Positions 36,071-47,024 of a stretch of DNA of 64,000 bases are shown piece by piece. Position 1 is the stretch's first letter, and each line of letters opens with the position of its first letter. The stretch covers positions 122,931,838 to 122,995,837 of the forward strand of contig CM057000.1 of NCBI GenBank assembly GCA_029891345.1, in the 5' to 3' direction. Source of the stretch: Dryococelus australis (Eukaryota; Arthropoda; Insecta; Phasmatodea; Phasmatidae). A program made the position numbers and the translations under genes. The notes beneath the pieces were generated by a model. That model was not told where the DNA came from and searched no databases. It saw only the letters and a list, made by a program, of their open reading frames with translations.

Positions 36071-37829
36071 TATTTTTAATTCTATCAACTCTACCATTGA
36101 AGAACCGTGGGTTGGATTTGGATTTGCTTATTTTTATCTTTTTTTCTGGTGTATCACAGTTTAATTCTCGATTCTTGCAGATGTTGATGGCTTCTCGTTC
36201 ATAACTGGCATACCAAAATTAAGTTCAGTGGTGATAGTGTTTGGCCTACTGTTGCTTCCAGTTAGGTCTGAAGAAAATTCAATAGCTGAATTCACAGATG
36301 GTCCAGATTTGGAATGCTTACATGACAGTGTTGTTTCATGAAGGAAAAAATTTTCTAATACAGGCCACTGTTCCAGAAATCTATCAACACACGTCTTTCA
36401 ATGAAAGCCACCTTGTGCTAGGGTGTTTTAATATTTTGTGAGTTGCTGTATCTCACAGAACCTAATATGCCTTCAATTTTTGGTAGCGGAGAGCACTTTT
36501 GTCCAAATAATAATACAGATCACTCAATAGATCTCCTATTGAAACAGGCAACACCTTAGATGCACTGTGTGCAGCAATATCTATTAGATGACATGCACAT
36601 CCTTGAAAGTATATATTAGGATTTACCTTACTGATGAAAGCAGCTGTCCCTTTATAATTACCTGTCATAGTAGAACAGTTGTCAGCAGCAAAACCAATGC
36701 AGTTATTCCACGAGAGGCCTTTTTTTCTTCAGCTCTTCGTTTAGCAACTTGAATATGTTTTCTCCTGTATTTGACATCTTGCAAACTGGAACTGCTAGAG
36801 CTTCAGACACAATTTTCCCCAAATCAGGCCTATATGATGTAACTACAATTGGATAGAGAGTTTCTTCACCAGCATGATGACTGCCATATGTAACAATACT
36901 AAATGCTGTACCTGATACATTCATTACAACTTCCTCTTCGGAAGATTCTGTGCATGCCTCAACTATCGCTGTTGTCTTGATTCGTTTGCAGGAATATTTA
37001 TGTATAATTTTGGAGTCAGGACACATCACCTTTAACAATGGTCCCACATGGTCGGACACAGCAAGTGGCAGGTTATGTTCAACCAAAAACGTAGTAAAAA
37101 GCACTTCTGCTTTTGTCATCGGACCTGTTATATCACTTTGAAAACGAGATGTTATAGGCTTAGTCGCAACTTGCATCTTCAGAAAGTCTTGATGTTTTTT
37201 TACTACTAATGTGCCATCTACAGTCATCTTTCCCACCATGATTTACACTGAAATTACAACTGCACAACTGACAAAATGCTTGGTTTTCAGATACGCTGGA
37301 AACACATATAGATGTCCACAACTGCTAATATTCTTTACGGAATTTCTGACTGTTCTTTGGCTTCGACATTTTTCAAACTTTAGAACACTGTATATTTTAT
37401 TAGTAGGTTACGCTACACACTTGCTCGTGGATATTACCACAGGGATCACATACACCACAGATACTAACACTACTGAAAGGATAGAGTGCACAACTTGGCA
37501 TGCAGTACTAAGCATTTCATTTGCTAAAACTGTATATTCAGAAAAATAATACTGTAACCAACACCAATACTGGCACGGAATGAGAACGTGCACACATACT
37601 CTATGGTGCACACAGCGACATAATATCATAATTAAATACGTCGTTGGCACACAGAATATTGTGTTATCTATGGCGACAATTACAATGGCAAAGTAAACAA
37701 ACATACAAATTTTTTAACGAAAAGTTGAAAATATTTAATTCCATAGTATTTCTGCAAAAGTCGTAATTCCGTAGCGACGATACATCATTTGTATGAACTA
37801 CGGAAAATTCGTAATACTTGGCACCTCTG
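36071..37829 (-). mobile_element. hAT DNA transposon fragment with BED-type finger
   Basis: The upstream terminus, read on the minus strand, is CAGAGGTGCCAAGTATTACG ending at 37829, a hAT-style CAGRG start. The transposase relic follows from 37369. The opposite terminus is not found; the fragment is cut off at the microsatellite ending at 36070. It therefore lacks its 3' end and the hAT C-terminal dimerisation region. Confidence 0.7.
36160..37369 (-). pseudogene. hAT transposase pseudogene (ZBED/ZMYM-like relative)
   Basis: It starts MSKPKNSQKFRKEY and has a BED/TTF-like finger (FCQLCSCNFSVNHGGKDDCR). Next come the family's KAEVLFTTFLVEHNLPLAVS and DHVGPLLKVMCPDS blocks, then FAADNCSTMTGNYKGTAAF, CACHLIDIAAHSASKVLPVS and HPSTRWLSLKDV. 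These match the widespread hAT-like transposase/zinc-finger family. It is not functional: there is a stop soon after the start, a shift between the finger and the main 178-codon frame (37239-36703), a one-base slip in the AAGAAAAAAAGG run near 36720, stops after LKAY at 36462, and a further shift near 36390. The C-terminal third is missing. Confidence 0.75.
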
Positions 37830-38049
37830 GATCTTGGCACATCCGATTTCTTTTATAAATTATATATCTTATTAAAACAGTCAGCTCCCCTAGGGTTGCA
37901 GCTTATTCCGTGTGGCAGCCAATATGTTTGCGCTCTCCTCAGATTTGCAAGAATCATATTGTACATAATCAAGCCTTACAGCTGTTGAAGTAGGTCAGCA
38001 CACTATAATCAAAGAACATGAACTCACTGATATCGGATAGCCCTCATGA
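37830..38049. other. Unassigned
   Basis: Short AT-rich stretch between the hAT terminus and the next LTR fossil; nothing recognised. Confidence 0.4.
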
Positions 38050-40440
38050 CACTCACCTTACACTCCACGAAGATGCACGCCGCTTCCAGCCCACAAGCAG
38101 CTGGGAAAAGAGGGAGAGAGAAGGAAGATAGCCTTGTATGTGATACAGATAAAGATAGGTTCGTCTAGCCAACGCCGCTACTGCAAGAATACTTACAAGT
38201 TAGCCACATGCCTCACCCCGCCTCCCAGCACATCATTTGAGTAGTGAGAGCAAGCTGCACCAAGCACGGAGCTGAAGGCCCTACAGAAGCCCAGTATGAG
38301 AAAAATTGTTGATGGGACAGTTCCACATTCCCTTATAAGACTTTTTCTCTTCTCCACTCATTGCCCAGATGAGAGTACGTCGCAGGAAAAGAGGGAGCAA
38401 ATTGATGCATGATGTCTTATGCATACTAATAAACGAATACTACTCATCAGTGCAACTATACCACTAGCGCTGTAAACTAAGTTGAGTCACCGCCACAGAC
38501 TACAAGATTGTCGGGCCGGAACAGACATCCCAATAATGGAATTTATTTTCGCCTGATGAGCCACCGGGACCATGCAAGAGGTCTGGGACTAGTACAGCAG
38601 TGTGATGCTGGTTGCCGCCACCAGTATGATGCCTAGATCCTACATCTCTCTACTATGCCACTCGCACTGAAGATCTAGGTGATGGTCTTGCACCTGCTAA
38701 CCCCCTCTCCAGATGCCCTATGCCAGTGAAGGAAGAGATGGCCGAGCAGTTTATAAGGAGATGCGTCCCAGCCGCTGGACCGTCAGTTCTGCTTCAATAC
38801 TTGATCAGTCTTCCGACTCCTCTCCTGGGCTCTCATCGCACAAGCAATTGGTGCCGAGGCCAGCACCAATCCAGAACACTTAACCACTGTCTCACTGGGC
38901 CGAACATCCTCTCCAACCATCTACTAAGGAAGAACCAGCAGCGTCATCAGCTCAGCACACTGACACAAGTTCGGCCCCTAAGGGACAACCGAGAGTAGAG
39001 CTAGCCCAGAGGAGTAAACTGAAGTTCACATGCACCAGTAACTGCCTACTCCCTTAGCTTTGTACAGAGCGTCTTCCCCTGTTTTACGCTAGGGTGATTT
39101 TCCTTCCACCCAGCCCGAGTGGATTGGCGGTAGCACTTCCACCATCTTTGTTTATTTTCCTTTAAGGCAAAATAAACATTGATCTTGCCTAACTTCTAGA
39201 GTATCACTCCGACTTTCTACCTCATCATCGGATCTGATGGGGACAGCAGGGGACGGGGTTTGCTCTTTCCGAATTCTCATTGACAACAGACCAAAACATC
39301 CTTGGAAGGCAACCCATTCTCTGCCCAGTGCAGTGAACGGTAGAGCCACGACACTAGGATACCGTCCCCTGGAAGGTGACTTGCCAGCTTGAAGTCGTCC
39401 CCGCCTCACCGCACACTCAGCGGTGCCAAGGAAAGGAACTTCTTCGGGTCTGGGGTGACCAATGACCTCGTGAGACTCACCTCACCTATATTGGAAGGCC
39501 ACCCATTCCCTGCACCTAGGTGGCAGGAACAGCAGAGCCACGACACTAGATACGCTCCTGGTAGGATCGGCTTGCCGGCTCGGGTGAACTCCTCTCATTG
39601 CACACTTTGCGGTGCCAAGTGGGGTGGTGCCGGGCAGACCAACCCCATTGGAACAACACAGTGCAGTTCCTGCAACTAACACTTTGCAGCTCGAGACTTC
39701 CACACCTCCAGTGAGGAAGTCAAGAGTGAGGTCGGTACTGGCGTTAGCAATACGCACCTACATGTGCACTCCAACATGTCGACTGCCGAACTCCTACAGG
39801 CCTGATCCTAGTTTAGAGCCAGATGTCTTTACACCCATAGGGGTGGTGTTCAGAAGAAGGCTAAGAAGGTGAGGGCTATCTCTAAAGATCCACAAGGGCT
39901 TAGTATCCTTCCCAGCGGATTCCGGCTACTGAGTCCACGTAAACAAGCTGCTTTGCTGCGACAACTCACCATAACAGTACCATCCGTCACTCCCACAGCA
40001 TTGTTCGAGCCACCCACCTATGTAGCTGAAGGATACCATTCAATGGTGCAGGAGATCCTGTTCGCCGAGGGGTCCAACTACACTCCGGCAGTACCTAGCT
40101 GCTCCATGCCAGTGGCAAACTCCAGTACCTAAACAGCACACTCCACGCTCCAGTCAAACGTAATCAGGGCCAAGGGACCAACACTAACGAAACTGCTCAC
40201 TGGCCAGACGCACCGTCCCGCTCACTTGAACTCCATCCCATACCCCAAGCCTGCACCACGCAGAGTTTTATTGCCAGAGCTGGATTTTGTATCAAGCCGG
40301 CGGCCTACTAGGCCAGTATTATATTTTTGTCGGGCACCCGAGCCACGAGATGACTAGCCACCCAAAGACGCGACTCATCTAGTATCGAACAAGTCGCCCA
40401 CGGACGTGGGCAGCCAATCCACCGGGTCTGTCAAGCGTGA
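38050..40440 (+). mobile_element. LTR element fossil with gag-like remains
   Basis: An LTR-like unit ends near 39200. It has TTTATAAGGAG near 38749, an inverted-repeat-like block (TTTCCTTCCACCCAGCCC) near 39100 and AATAAA near 39171. Internal sequence follows, with an imperfect direct repeat of about 125 bp (around 39300-39430 and 39482-39617) and an open frame at 39869-40132 with a basic stretch (RLLSPRKQAALLRQL). No protease or RT is seen. It is a broken relic; LTR limits are approximate. Confidence 0.45.
39300..39617. repeat. Imperfect direct repeat, about 125 bp, inside the LTR fossil
   Basis: Two copies start TTGGAAGGCAACCCATTC (about 39301) and TTGGAAGGCCACCCATTC (about 39490). Both carry AGAGCCACGACACTAG and end in GCGGTGCCAAG. 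They are offset by about 185 bp. Confidence 0.75.
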
Positions 40441-40519
40441 AATTGCACAAAAAATAAGTGCTGCTTGAAAAAAATGAAGACTTCCTAATGCATTTCCAAT
40501 TAAGTTAATTTGAAGTTGA

Positions 40520-41351
40520 CGAGCAGTTGTGCTCAAAGCCTATTTGTGCATTTTTGTGTATTGCACCACAAAAGCTGATTACATACAGCTGGCCTCCGAT
40601 TTGTCTATCGATGAGTTGTCTTCCTCGCGAGGCCGATCTTCTGACATCTATAGTGAATGTGGGACCAAATTTGTTGGTGCCCACAATCAGCTGTTGAAGT
40701 TGCATAAAATACTTACATCCTTTGCTCAACAAATAGCTTTGGTGGATTTCCTTTCATTGTAAGATGTCAGGTGGCACTTCAACCATCAAGCTTCTCCTCA
40801 CTTTGGTGGGCTTTGGGAGGCAGGAGTAAAATCATTCCAGTACGTGAAGGGTTATAAGGGAGTAAACACTCTCCTTCGAGAAGCTCTGTACTGTGTTGAT
40901 GCAGGTGGAAGCTACCCTGAATTCTTGTCCTTTATGTCCCCAGTGGCCTCAGTGACTTAGGTGCACTTACCCCAAGACACTTCCTGACAATGGAAGCCCT
41001 TGTTGCTGTGCCCGAGTTGGATGTGGGGGACAGTAAACTAAACTGTCTCCAGCATTGGTAGCTAATATACATCTACAGCAAGCCTTAACCTCCATACTCT
41101 ACAGCAGCGCCAGGAGTCGAAGGGATGCCTCATTCCTAACCAGTTGGTGTTGGTGAAAGATGATCTGCCACCTCTGCACTGGCCATATTGTGGAACTTAC
41201 CCAGAATGTGATGGAGTGGCCGTAGCAACCTCAGAGCATACTGCCAGTAAGAATTTCAAATGCCCTGCCATAAAAATGTGTCCCTTCCCATTTAATAGCT
41301 GAAATGTGTTATTTCAAGATGGGAGGGATGTTTAGTAATGTATATTATGAC
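40520..41351 (+). mobile_element. BEL/Pao retrotransposon fossil (integrase and pol tail)
   Basis: Recognisable BEL/Pao integrase blocks occur in the usual order: YIQLASDLSIDEL, SDIYSECGTKFVGA with the N-L-L-H spacing, SPHFGGLWEAGVKS, and the post-integrase LVLVKDDLPPLHWPYC and IKMCPFP tail. TGTTTAGTAATG at about 41330 has the position of a 3' LTR start. The LTR is interrupted by the hAT-like insertion at 41352-43673 and seems to resume at 43674. The element lacks everything upstream of integrase and carries several breaks. Confidence 0.8.
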
Positions 41352-43673
41352 TAGAGATGGGCCATTCAATACTTCGACATTAAGCAGAATCGAATGTATA
41401 GAGTATTGCGACGTGCATATCAATACTTTTTTATTGACTCATGTATTTGGCTTGGATGCTTGATCAGCCATTTTACCTATAGTCACGAAGCGGCACCGTC
41501 TATTTTGTTTTCGGCAGTTTACTAGTTTCAAAAAGCCAGTGAAGTGTCATATTTATTTAATTATTCAGCTAATTATTTTGTATCAACTGCAGAGAAACGT
41601 ATAGTAAGGATAGTAATAGAACAACGTGTATTAAGGAGTTGCAAATAGGAATTACGAACAGTAAGTTAGTAAATAACATATTTTGAAACTGTTATTAGAA
41701 TGTTTTAAATGTACATGGCGTAAAAAAAGATCATTTAAACTCGTTTTGCAGTGTAAAAATAACACATGTATTGTATGAAAAACGAACTTCTCCAAAATAT
41801 TTACGTCACGAATGTGTTTAATATTCGAATTACTGTACAAACTACATATTTATCACTTTTTCTTTCGGCGAGGTTAAAACTTCACAATGTTTCTTTCATA
41901 CAAGCAAATTTTGTACTCGTTCACTAAAACATTATGTAATTAAAAATGTTACAGGCCGTGTCTGAATTGACAAATTTTGTTATTTTGTAAATTCATGATT
42001 TGGTAGGTATCAATTCGCATTTCGGACGTTGTCGACAGTCACGTTAATAAATAAGAAAATGATAAATTATGCAATAACAACTTTAAAAAACTTGTATTTT
42101 TGGTATATACAAAGCACATGACTGATTTGCTTTTTAAAACATTGCTAGTGTATTTTATGTATGGCTATTTGTTTTAAGTCATTTTATTTACCTATTTACG
42201 CACGTGTTAAAAAAAACATGGTGCTGATGTAATTTTGTATTATTCTAACATCTTGTCGCATGCAGCTCAACCTAATAAATAACAACGATTACGAATCATC
42301 GCTAAATGTTCCTACTTTCATCACTACAGAAGGAGACAGAGAATTTTGCACGTGAATTTTCGGCAGTCTACTCTACCAAGTAACAAGAACCTATAAACAG
42401 ATTTTCTTCATCTGATGGTTACGCAAGCTGGCAGGCACGTTATCCCCCCCCCCCCCCATCAACGGGCTGAGAGCCGACAAGCCGCCCGCCACCGGGCAAG
42501 GCCGAGTGCCACCGACGAAGCACAAAGCAGAAACGCTGACCAGCCAGGATGGTCTGCTCGCCCTCCCTGCAGCCCGCGCTGGCAGCTATATAAGACCGGA
42601 TGCTACCGGGCTCGGTCAGTTCATTCCTCGCAAACTGTCTTGTGACATCCCAGAGCACTAATTCAGTGCTGAGACCTCCAGGAACTCTGGAAGCTACGAG
42701 TACACCCCCAGTGGCTGCTCACCACGTGTTGATATCCATCAAACACGTACACATTTCCTTAACTTCACTTTGTCTCCTCCAGACACCCTTTTTTTAGCCA
42801 GTTTAACTTTAAATACTTTTGCATCCGTCTTCAATCAGTTACTTCCCCTTTTTACTAGATCCAGGTCGCCTACACCTGGAACCATAGTTACCTTCAGCTC
42901 TACACAATGGAGGCCTAGCAGTATGACTTAGCCATAACAAAAACAAGGTACGTTGGAATGGTAACCTACATTGATTGTAGCATTTATTTATACTCATTGT
43001 TTTATTCATAGACAGAGCAGCTGTGGTGCAAAGATACATTGTGGCCATGCTATTATCTAGAACTGTCAAAATTGATGTTCAATATTCGGTTTGCAAATAC
43101 TACATACTTTTTTTTCTACTTGCCATTTGTGTTTACCACCGGTAGTTCATATTTATTATACATTTTTTGTGTGTACACACACTGTGAAAACAACCAATGC
43201 AAAACAACAAACAGAATAATAAATTTAAAATTTATCTTGCTTCGGGTAGCGGAAGAATTGCTATTGTTTTTTATTTGGCGATAAACAATTCCCACATTTC
43301 CTCTATCTTACTAAATCCAGAAAAAAATTTAGTGCTTGTTTTTCTAAATAAAAATTATTAAATTTTCCTAGTTCGAAAATTAACATGACTGATGTGCTTT
43401 TTTAGTATCATATAAATATTTATAATTTTTTAACACTAGACAGGCCTACTGCTAACTTACACAAATTTCAAATTTGTTTTCATTACCTGTAGTATTATCT
43501 TGCGTGATTTTTCTTTGGTTTTAAACTATCATAACTTTGATAGATAACAATGAAAATGTAATTTACAAAAATTTTATTGAATTATTGAAATTTTTTTACT
43601 CGAGAGTATTGAGTATCGAAAGTATCGAGGATATTGTATTGAGTATCGAAAACATGGTATCGTCCCACCCCTA
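41352..43673. mobile_element. hAT-like DNA transposon inserted in the BEL/Pao fossil
   Basis: Left end TAGAGATGGGCCATTCAATA and right end read inward TAGGGGTGGGACGATACCAT are inverted repeats with GATAC/TATCG-rich subterminal DNA. Flanking octamers ATTATGAC (41344-41351) and ATCGTGAC (43674-43681) agree at six of eight. At 2322 bp it has no transposase and holds a family A LTR piece at 42425-42915. Its ends resemble those at 17126/23373. Confidence 0.75.
42425..42915 (+). mobile_element. LTR fossil, family A copy 5 (fragment)
   Basis: C tract at 42444-42457, TATATAAG at 42587, the exact CCAGGTCGCCTACACCTGG inverted repeat at 42861-42879 and GGAACCATAGTTACCTTCAG match the other family A LTRs. 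It lacks the extreme 5' end and the polyadenylation end. It lies inside the hAT-like element. Confidence 0.7.
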
Positions 43674-43681
43674 ATCGTGAC

Positions 43682-44039
43682 CCGTTCTGTGCTACGCATT
43701 TGAGAAAATCGTTCTTGCTTCAGAATGTTTTACCTTGCAAGACTTGCTTACTGGACGAGACATTTTAAATTTGAATATCCCACACTAGTGGCTCAGTGGT
43801 GCCCTCGGACTATGGTGGCACCCTCTCGACTGCTGTTGACCAGACTGCATTCCCTGAGCAGTCAGTTGTTCGTGGACTGTCATGGCGGTAAGTGGTGCAA
43901 TCGAGCACTCATCTGGCTAAACAGCAATTTTACTTGCGATCATTAAGCATAGTCATTTTTTTTACAGTTAATATTTATTCGCGTGATAAACAGTAGAAGG
44001 AGTAGAAATACAGGTAGAGATGAAGGTGATGTGTATTAC
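43682..44039. other. Intron end next to GMPS exon, probably BEL LTR remainder
   Basis: From 43674 to roughly 43950 the sequence is the likely continuation of the BEL/Pao 3' LTR interrupted by the hAT-like element; its end was not determined. The final 50 bases (43990-44039) resemble the intron start at 44113-44167 and belong to the tandem exon-tail duplication. Confidence 0.35.
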
Positions 44040-44104
44040 CTGAATACCGATGCTGCAGACAGGCAGCAGGGTGTCTGCTAGGTGCTGCTGGCAGGATAAT
44101 CTAA
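44040..44104 (-). pseudogene. Decayed tandem copy of a GMPS exon tail with splice donor
   Basis: On the minus strand this reads [16 protein letters not shown] followed by GTAATAC, against [16 protein letters not shown] followed by GTAACAT at the real exon end (44168). The spacing between the two donors is 128 bp, and the following intron bases are also similar. It is thus a 128-bp tandem duplication that copied the exon end, its donor and the first part of the intron. It is not joined to an acceptor. Using its donor would add 128 bases, shift the frame and reach a stop (TAG) first. Confidence 0.8.
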
Positions 44105-44167
44105 TGCACTGATGGAGCTAAGTAGCAGAGGCAGAATAAGAAATAGAGGAAGAAGTGGTGATGTTAC

Positions 44168-44473
44168 CTGGACGCCGACACTGCGAACGGGAAGCAGGGT
44201 TGCTGCTAGATGCTGCTTGCTGGACAGCATGCGCAGCTCCTGACGTTCCCCTTCGCTGGTGACACTGTCCACGCGGTTCAGCAGGGCATGCCTCTTGTGC
44301 AGCATCTGCTCGTACTCTGCAAGGATCTTGACCAGCACCTGCGTCTCCGAGAAGTCTCGCTCCATGTACGCCTCTTCGGCACACAACACCCGGATGGCAA
44401 GCCCCGGCCCAGGGAATGGATGCCGCATCACCAGGTCAGGGGGCAGCCCTAGGTCCCGCCCCAGCATCCGCAC
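44168..44473 (-). CDS. GMPS: GMP synthase, fourth-from-last exon
   Basis: This exon encodes 102 residues, starting [20 protein letters not shown] and ending [10 protein letters not shown]. It contains the near-invariant [18 protein letters not shown] motif at the boundary of the ATP-pyrophosphatase and C-terminal dimerisation domains (bacterial GuaA has [16 protein letters not shown]). The acceptor is GTTGTGCAG before 44473 and the donor is CAG|GTAACA after 44168; both are phase 0. The residues before VRMLG in the long open frame are intron. Earlier exons (glutaminase triad, P-loop) are not in the window, so at least one intron runs from 44474 past 64 kb. A decayed copy of this exon's tail lies just downstream. 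Confidence 0.97.
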
Positions 44474-45029
44474 CTGCACAACTCTCTTTGCTGTCTCTCT
44501 CTCTCTGCACAGTTTTTTAACCACACTCCACTAGCTTTTGCCAATCATTCCACCATCGCTACAACATAACATTTTTTAAAACAAATACTATCGTAAGTTA
44601 TCAGCTTCTGTTAACATTTCCTGTAAACTTAAACACACAAAACAAACAGGATGCTTAGTCACAATGTCAGCTTGACACTGCCTCCAACCACTGCTTGATT
44701 AACAATTTTTGTAGTATTGACGTGTGACGCATACCTGCATAATTATTAATTACAACTATGATTCATCTTCACATGACGTCAAGTCATCCCGAGCGGGGTT
44801 TGAACCTACGATGACTTGCTACCAGAACTAACTTGCACACCCATAAGCAAGGTGCACACAAAGATACGCAGCAGCTGAAGATGTCTATGCCATTGTCAGA
44901 TGTCACGTGTCCAGTAATCAGCCCCGTGTGCGACAGAAGCCAGCAAAGAAGCCCAGTGCTACCGCTAAGCTCTCGGTAGCGATGCAATCAGCACACTATT
45001 AAAACCGCCACTTCCAGCCTCTCCCGATA
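44474..45029. other. Unassigned intron sequence with a tRNA-like B box
   Basis: A minus-strand GGTTCAAACCC near 44810 resembles a pol III B box, but no convincing A box or cloverleaf is present. Otherwise nothing is recognised. Confidence 0.3.
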
Positions 45030-45480
45030 GAATGCGGCCTGTGCTTCTAAGGGAGGAGCTCACATCTGAAGATGCCCAATCAGTGTAAGGGAGCCGAAGG
45101 ACCCGCAGTAGACTACGTATATACGCCAGCGTGCAGCCCCAAAACGTCAGCTGTATACTCTGCAGCTCACTCCACCAGCTCGTGTGCTGGAGCTCTCTGC
45201 CTACTGCCTTCCTCACGACAGATCAACCAGCCTTCCAGAAGTTTTCCAGACATGCGTCCAGTGGTCCCCAAAGAAGTCTTTGACCCCCCCTTACTCTCAC
45301 TACCACTTTGGTAGTGAACACAGAGTCCCTTCTGGACAACAGTATAAATTAGTTAGGGTCAGTTGTAATAGCTACCTAGCCTATATCTGCTCTTATTTAG
45401 TTTTGCCCCAGGTCTTTTTCACCTGGTTTACTGTAGCTTACTTCTGCCAGTCTTCGTTCAATTGATAGGTAGAAGATAGT
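45030..45480 (+). mobile_element. LTR fossil, family B-like (fragment)
   Basis: TATATACG near 45118 is followed by pyrimidine-rich R/U5-like DNA, CCAGGTCTTTTTCACCTGG at 45408-45426 and CAATTGATAGGTAGAAG. The order matches the other LTRs. No internal coding sequence is recognised after it. Confidence 0.5.
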
Positions 45481-47024
45481 GCGGACCACCGTGTCTATTA
45501 TTCTGGGGAAGAAACACGTATTATTACCTAACCACGCGTGCTTATTCTAGGGTGATGACTTCCAACCTCACATACGTCGTACCCACCAAGGAGAAGCAAG
45601 AGACAGTGTATTGAAATCACTATTCCGAAACTAGTGTAGGACTGTGGGCTACCCTTAACTGGGCGCACGTAGGTCACCAAAACCCAACCCAGTTGACAAT
45701 CACCCGTACCTTGAACCAAGTACTCCGGTACTTCTCGGGACATTGTAAGGTAGAGCCACAATCACTAGGAACACATGTGACGAAGCAGCTAAACATCCAG
45801 ATCAGCTAACTCATTCCATCCATTGCATTGAACTTCTCCGGTGGAGTGACCGGCATGATTCTGGTTGGCCTAACCCCATCTAGTTACACTTTCAGGGTGT
45901 CTAGCATTATAGCTTGACAAAATTCATGTACAATTCCTATACACATGTATAAAAATTTGAGTACCATACAAATATTTCAGAAAACAAACATAAGTCTACT
46001 AAAACTACAAAAATGATTAGACCTTTACTTTTTTAAATTGCACTAGAATAAAAAAAAACAGTACTCTTTTCTGTCAAAACATAACCTCTTTTCATAGTAT
46101 TATGTACAAGATAACTGGTGACTGCTACAATTTTAAACAATGTGCGGATGAACTATTTTATGTACGAGAGCTGGATTCCTTTGAATGTTACATATTAAAA
46201 ATATCAAAGAGCATACCCAGGTGAGAAAAAAGCCTTACATTTTTAGATAAAATAATTATTGATGAAAAAAACTGTCACATTGATAAAAACTATCACATTT
46301 AATAATAAGTAATAAGTATCGCAGAGAAGAATTTCATACGTTGACACCAATTTCTACACCAACAAAAAATTTCTAAATGAAAAACAAATTAGCAGTATTT
46401 TGATAACTTTTATATTTGAATATATAAATGTAAATAAATAAGTGAGAATATAAATGTTTAGGACACAAATTTAGGTCAATATATTACTGTAATTAATTTA
46501 TAAACACACTGAACCAGAAACTGCCCAATGCAAGCTAGGGTAGGACCGAATGTGAGGGCAACCTGAGTATTGAAATTAGGTTATGTTATCAGACTGGACA
46601 AACTGTAAACATCCCATATAATTTGTATTGGTTAGGATTATTAGTTGATAGTGAAACATACCTACTTATGAAGAGAGTGAAATATTGTTTGTATATTTTA
46701 TAGTTTCTGTTAGGGGTTATGCCCGTGAACATTGTCTGTCAACATTACTAAACACTAATGGCCTAGGTACAACTGCTATAAGCACATAACCAACATAAAT
46801 TAGACTCGAGTTCAACCGCACTGTAATTCAGTGTTAAATATTTACAATCCCAAACAACAATAAAAACCAACACTTAATCATAGTGTGCCGCTATGTTCTT
46901 TTGTTGAATTTGATGCATGTCAATCTCCTGCGCATTGTACATGTGCCTTCTACTCTTAGACTTCGCCCCATTATCGAGCAAATAATCTAATAGGGATAGG
47001 TTACATGCCGGCAGAAAAGGAATC
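45481..47024. other. Unassigned intron sequence
   Basis: Leader-like sequence may continue to about 45900. From 45900 to 46870 the DNA is AT-rich and looks unique, with no gene or repeat recognised. Confidence 0.4.

Noticed and set aside
35799-36097. Several 66-81 codon frames of repeated IY residues
   Set aside because: Translations of TA/GA microsatellites.
44038-44167. Alternative longer form of the GMPS exon ending at the second donor
   Set aside because: The extension is 128 bases, not a multiple of three, and meets a stop before the second donor; a productive isoform is not supported.
44780-44840. Possible tRNA gene or SINE on the minus strand (GGTTCAAACCC)
   Set aside because: A B-box-like string is present but no A box at the right distance and no acceptor-stem pairing could be found.
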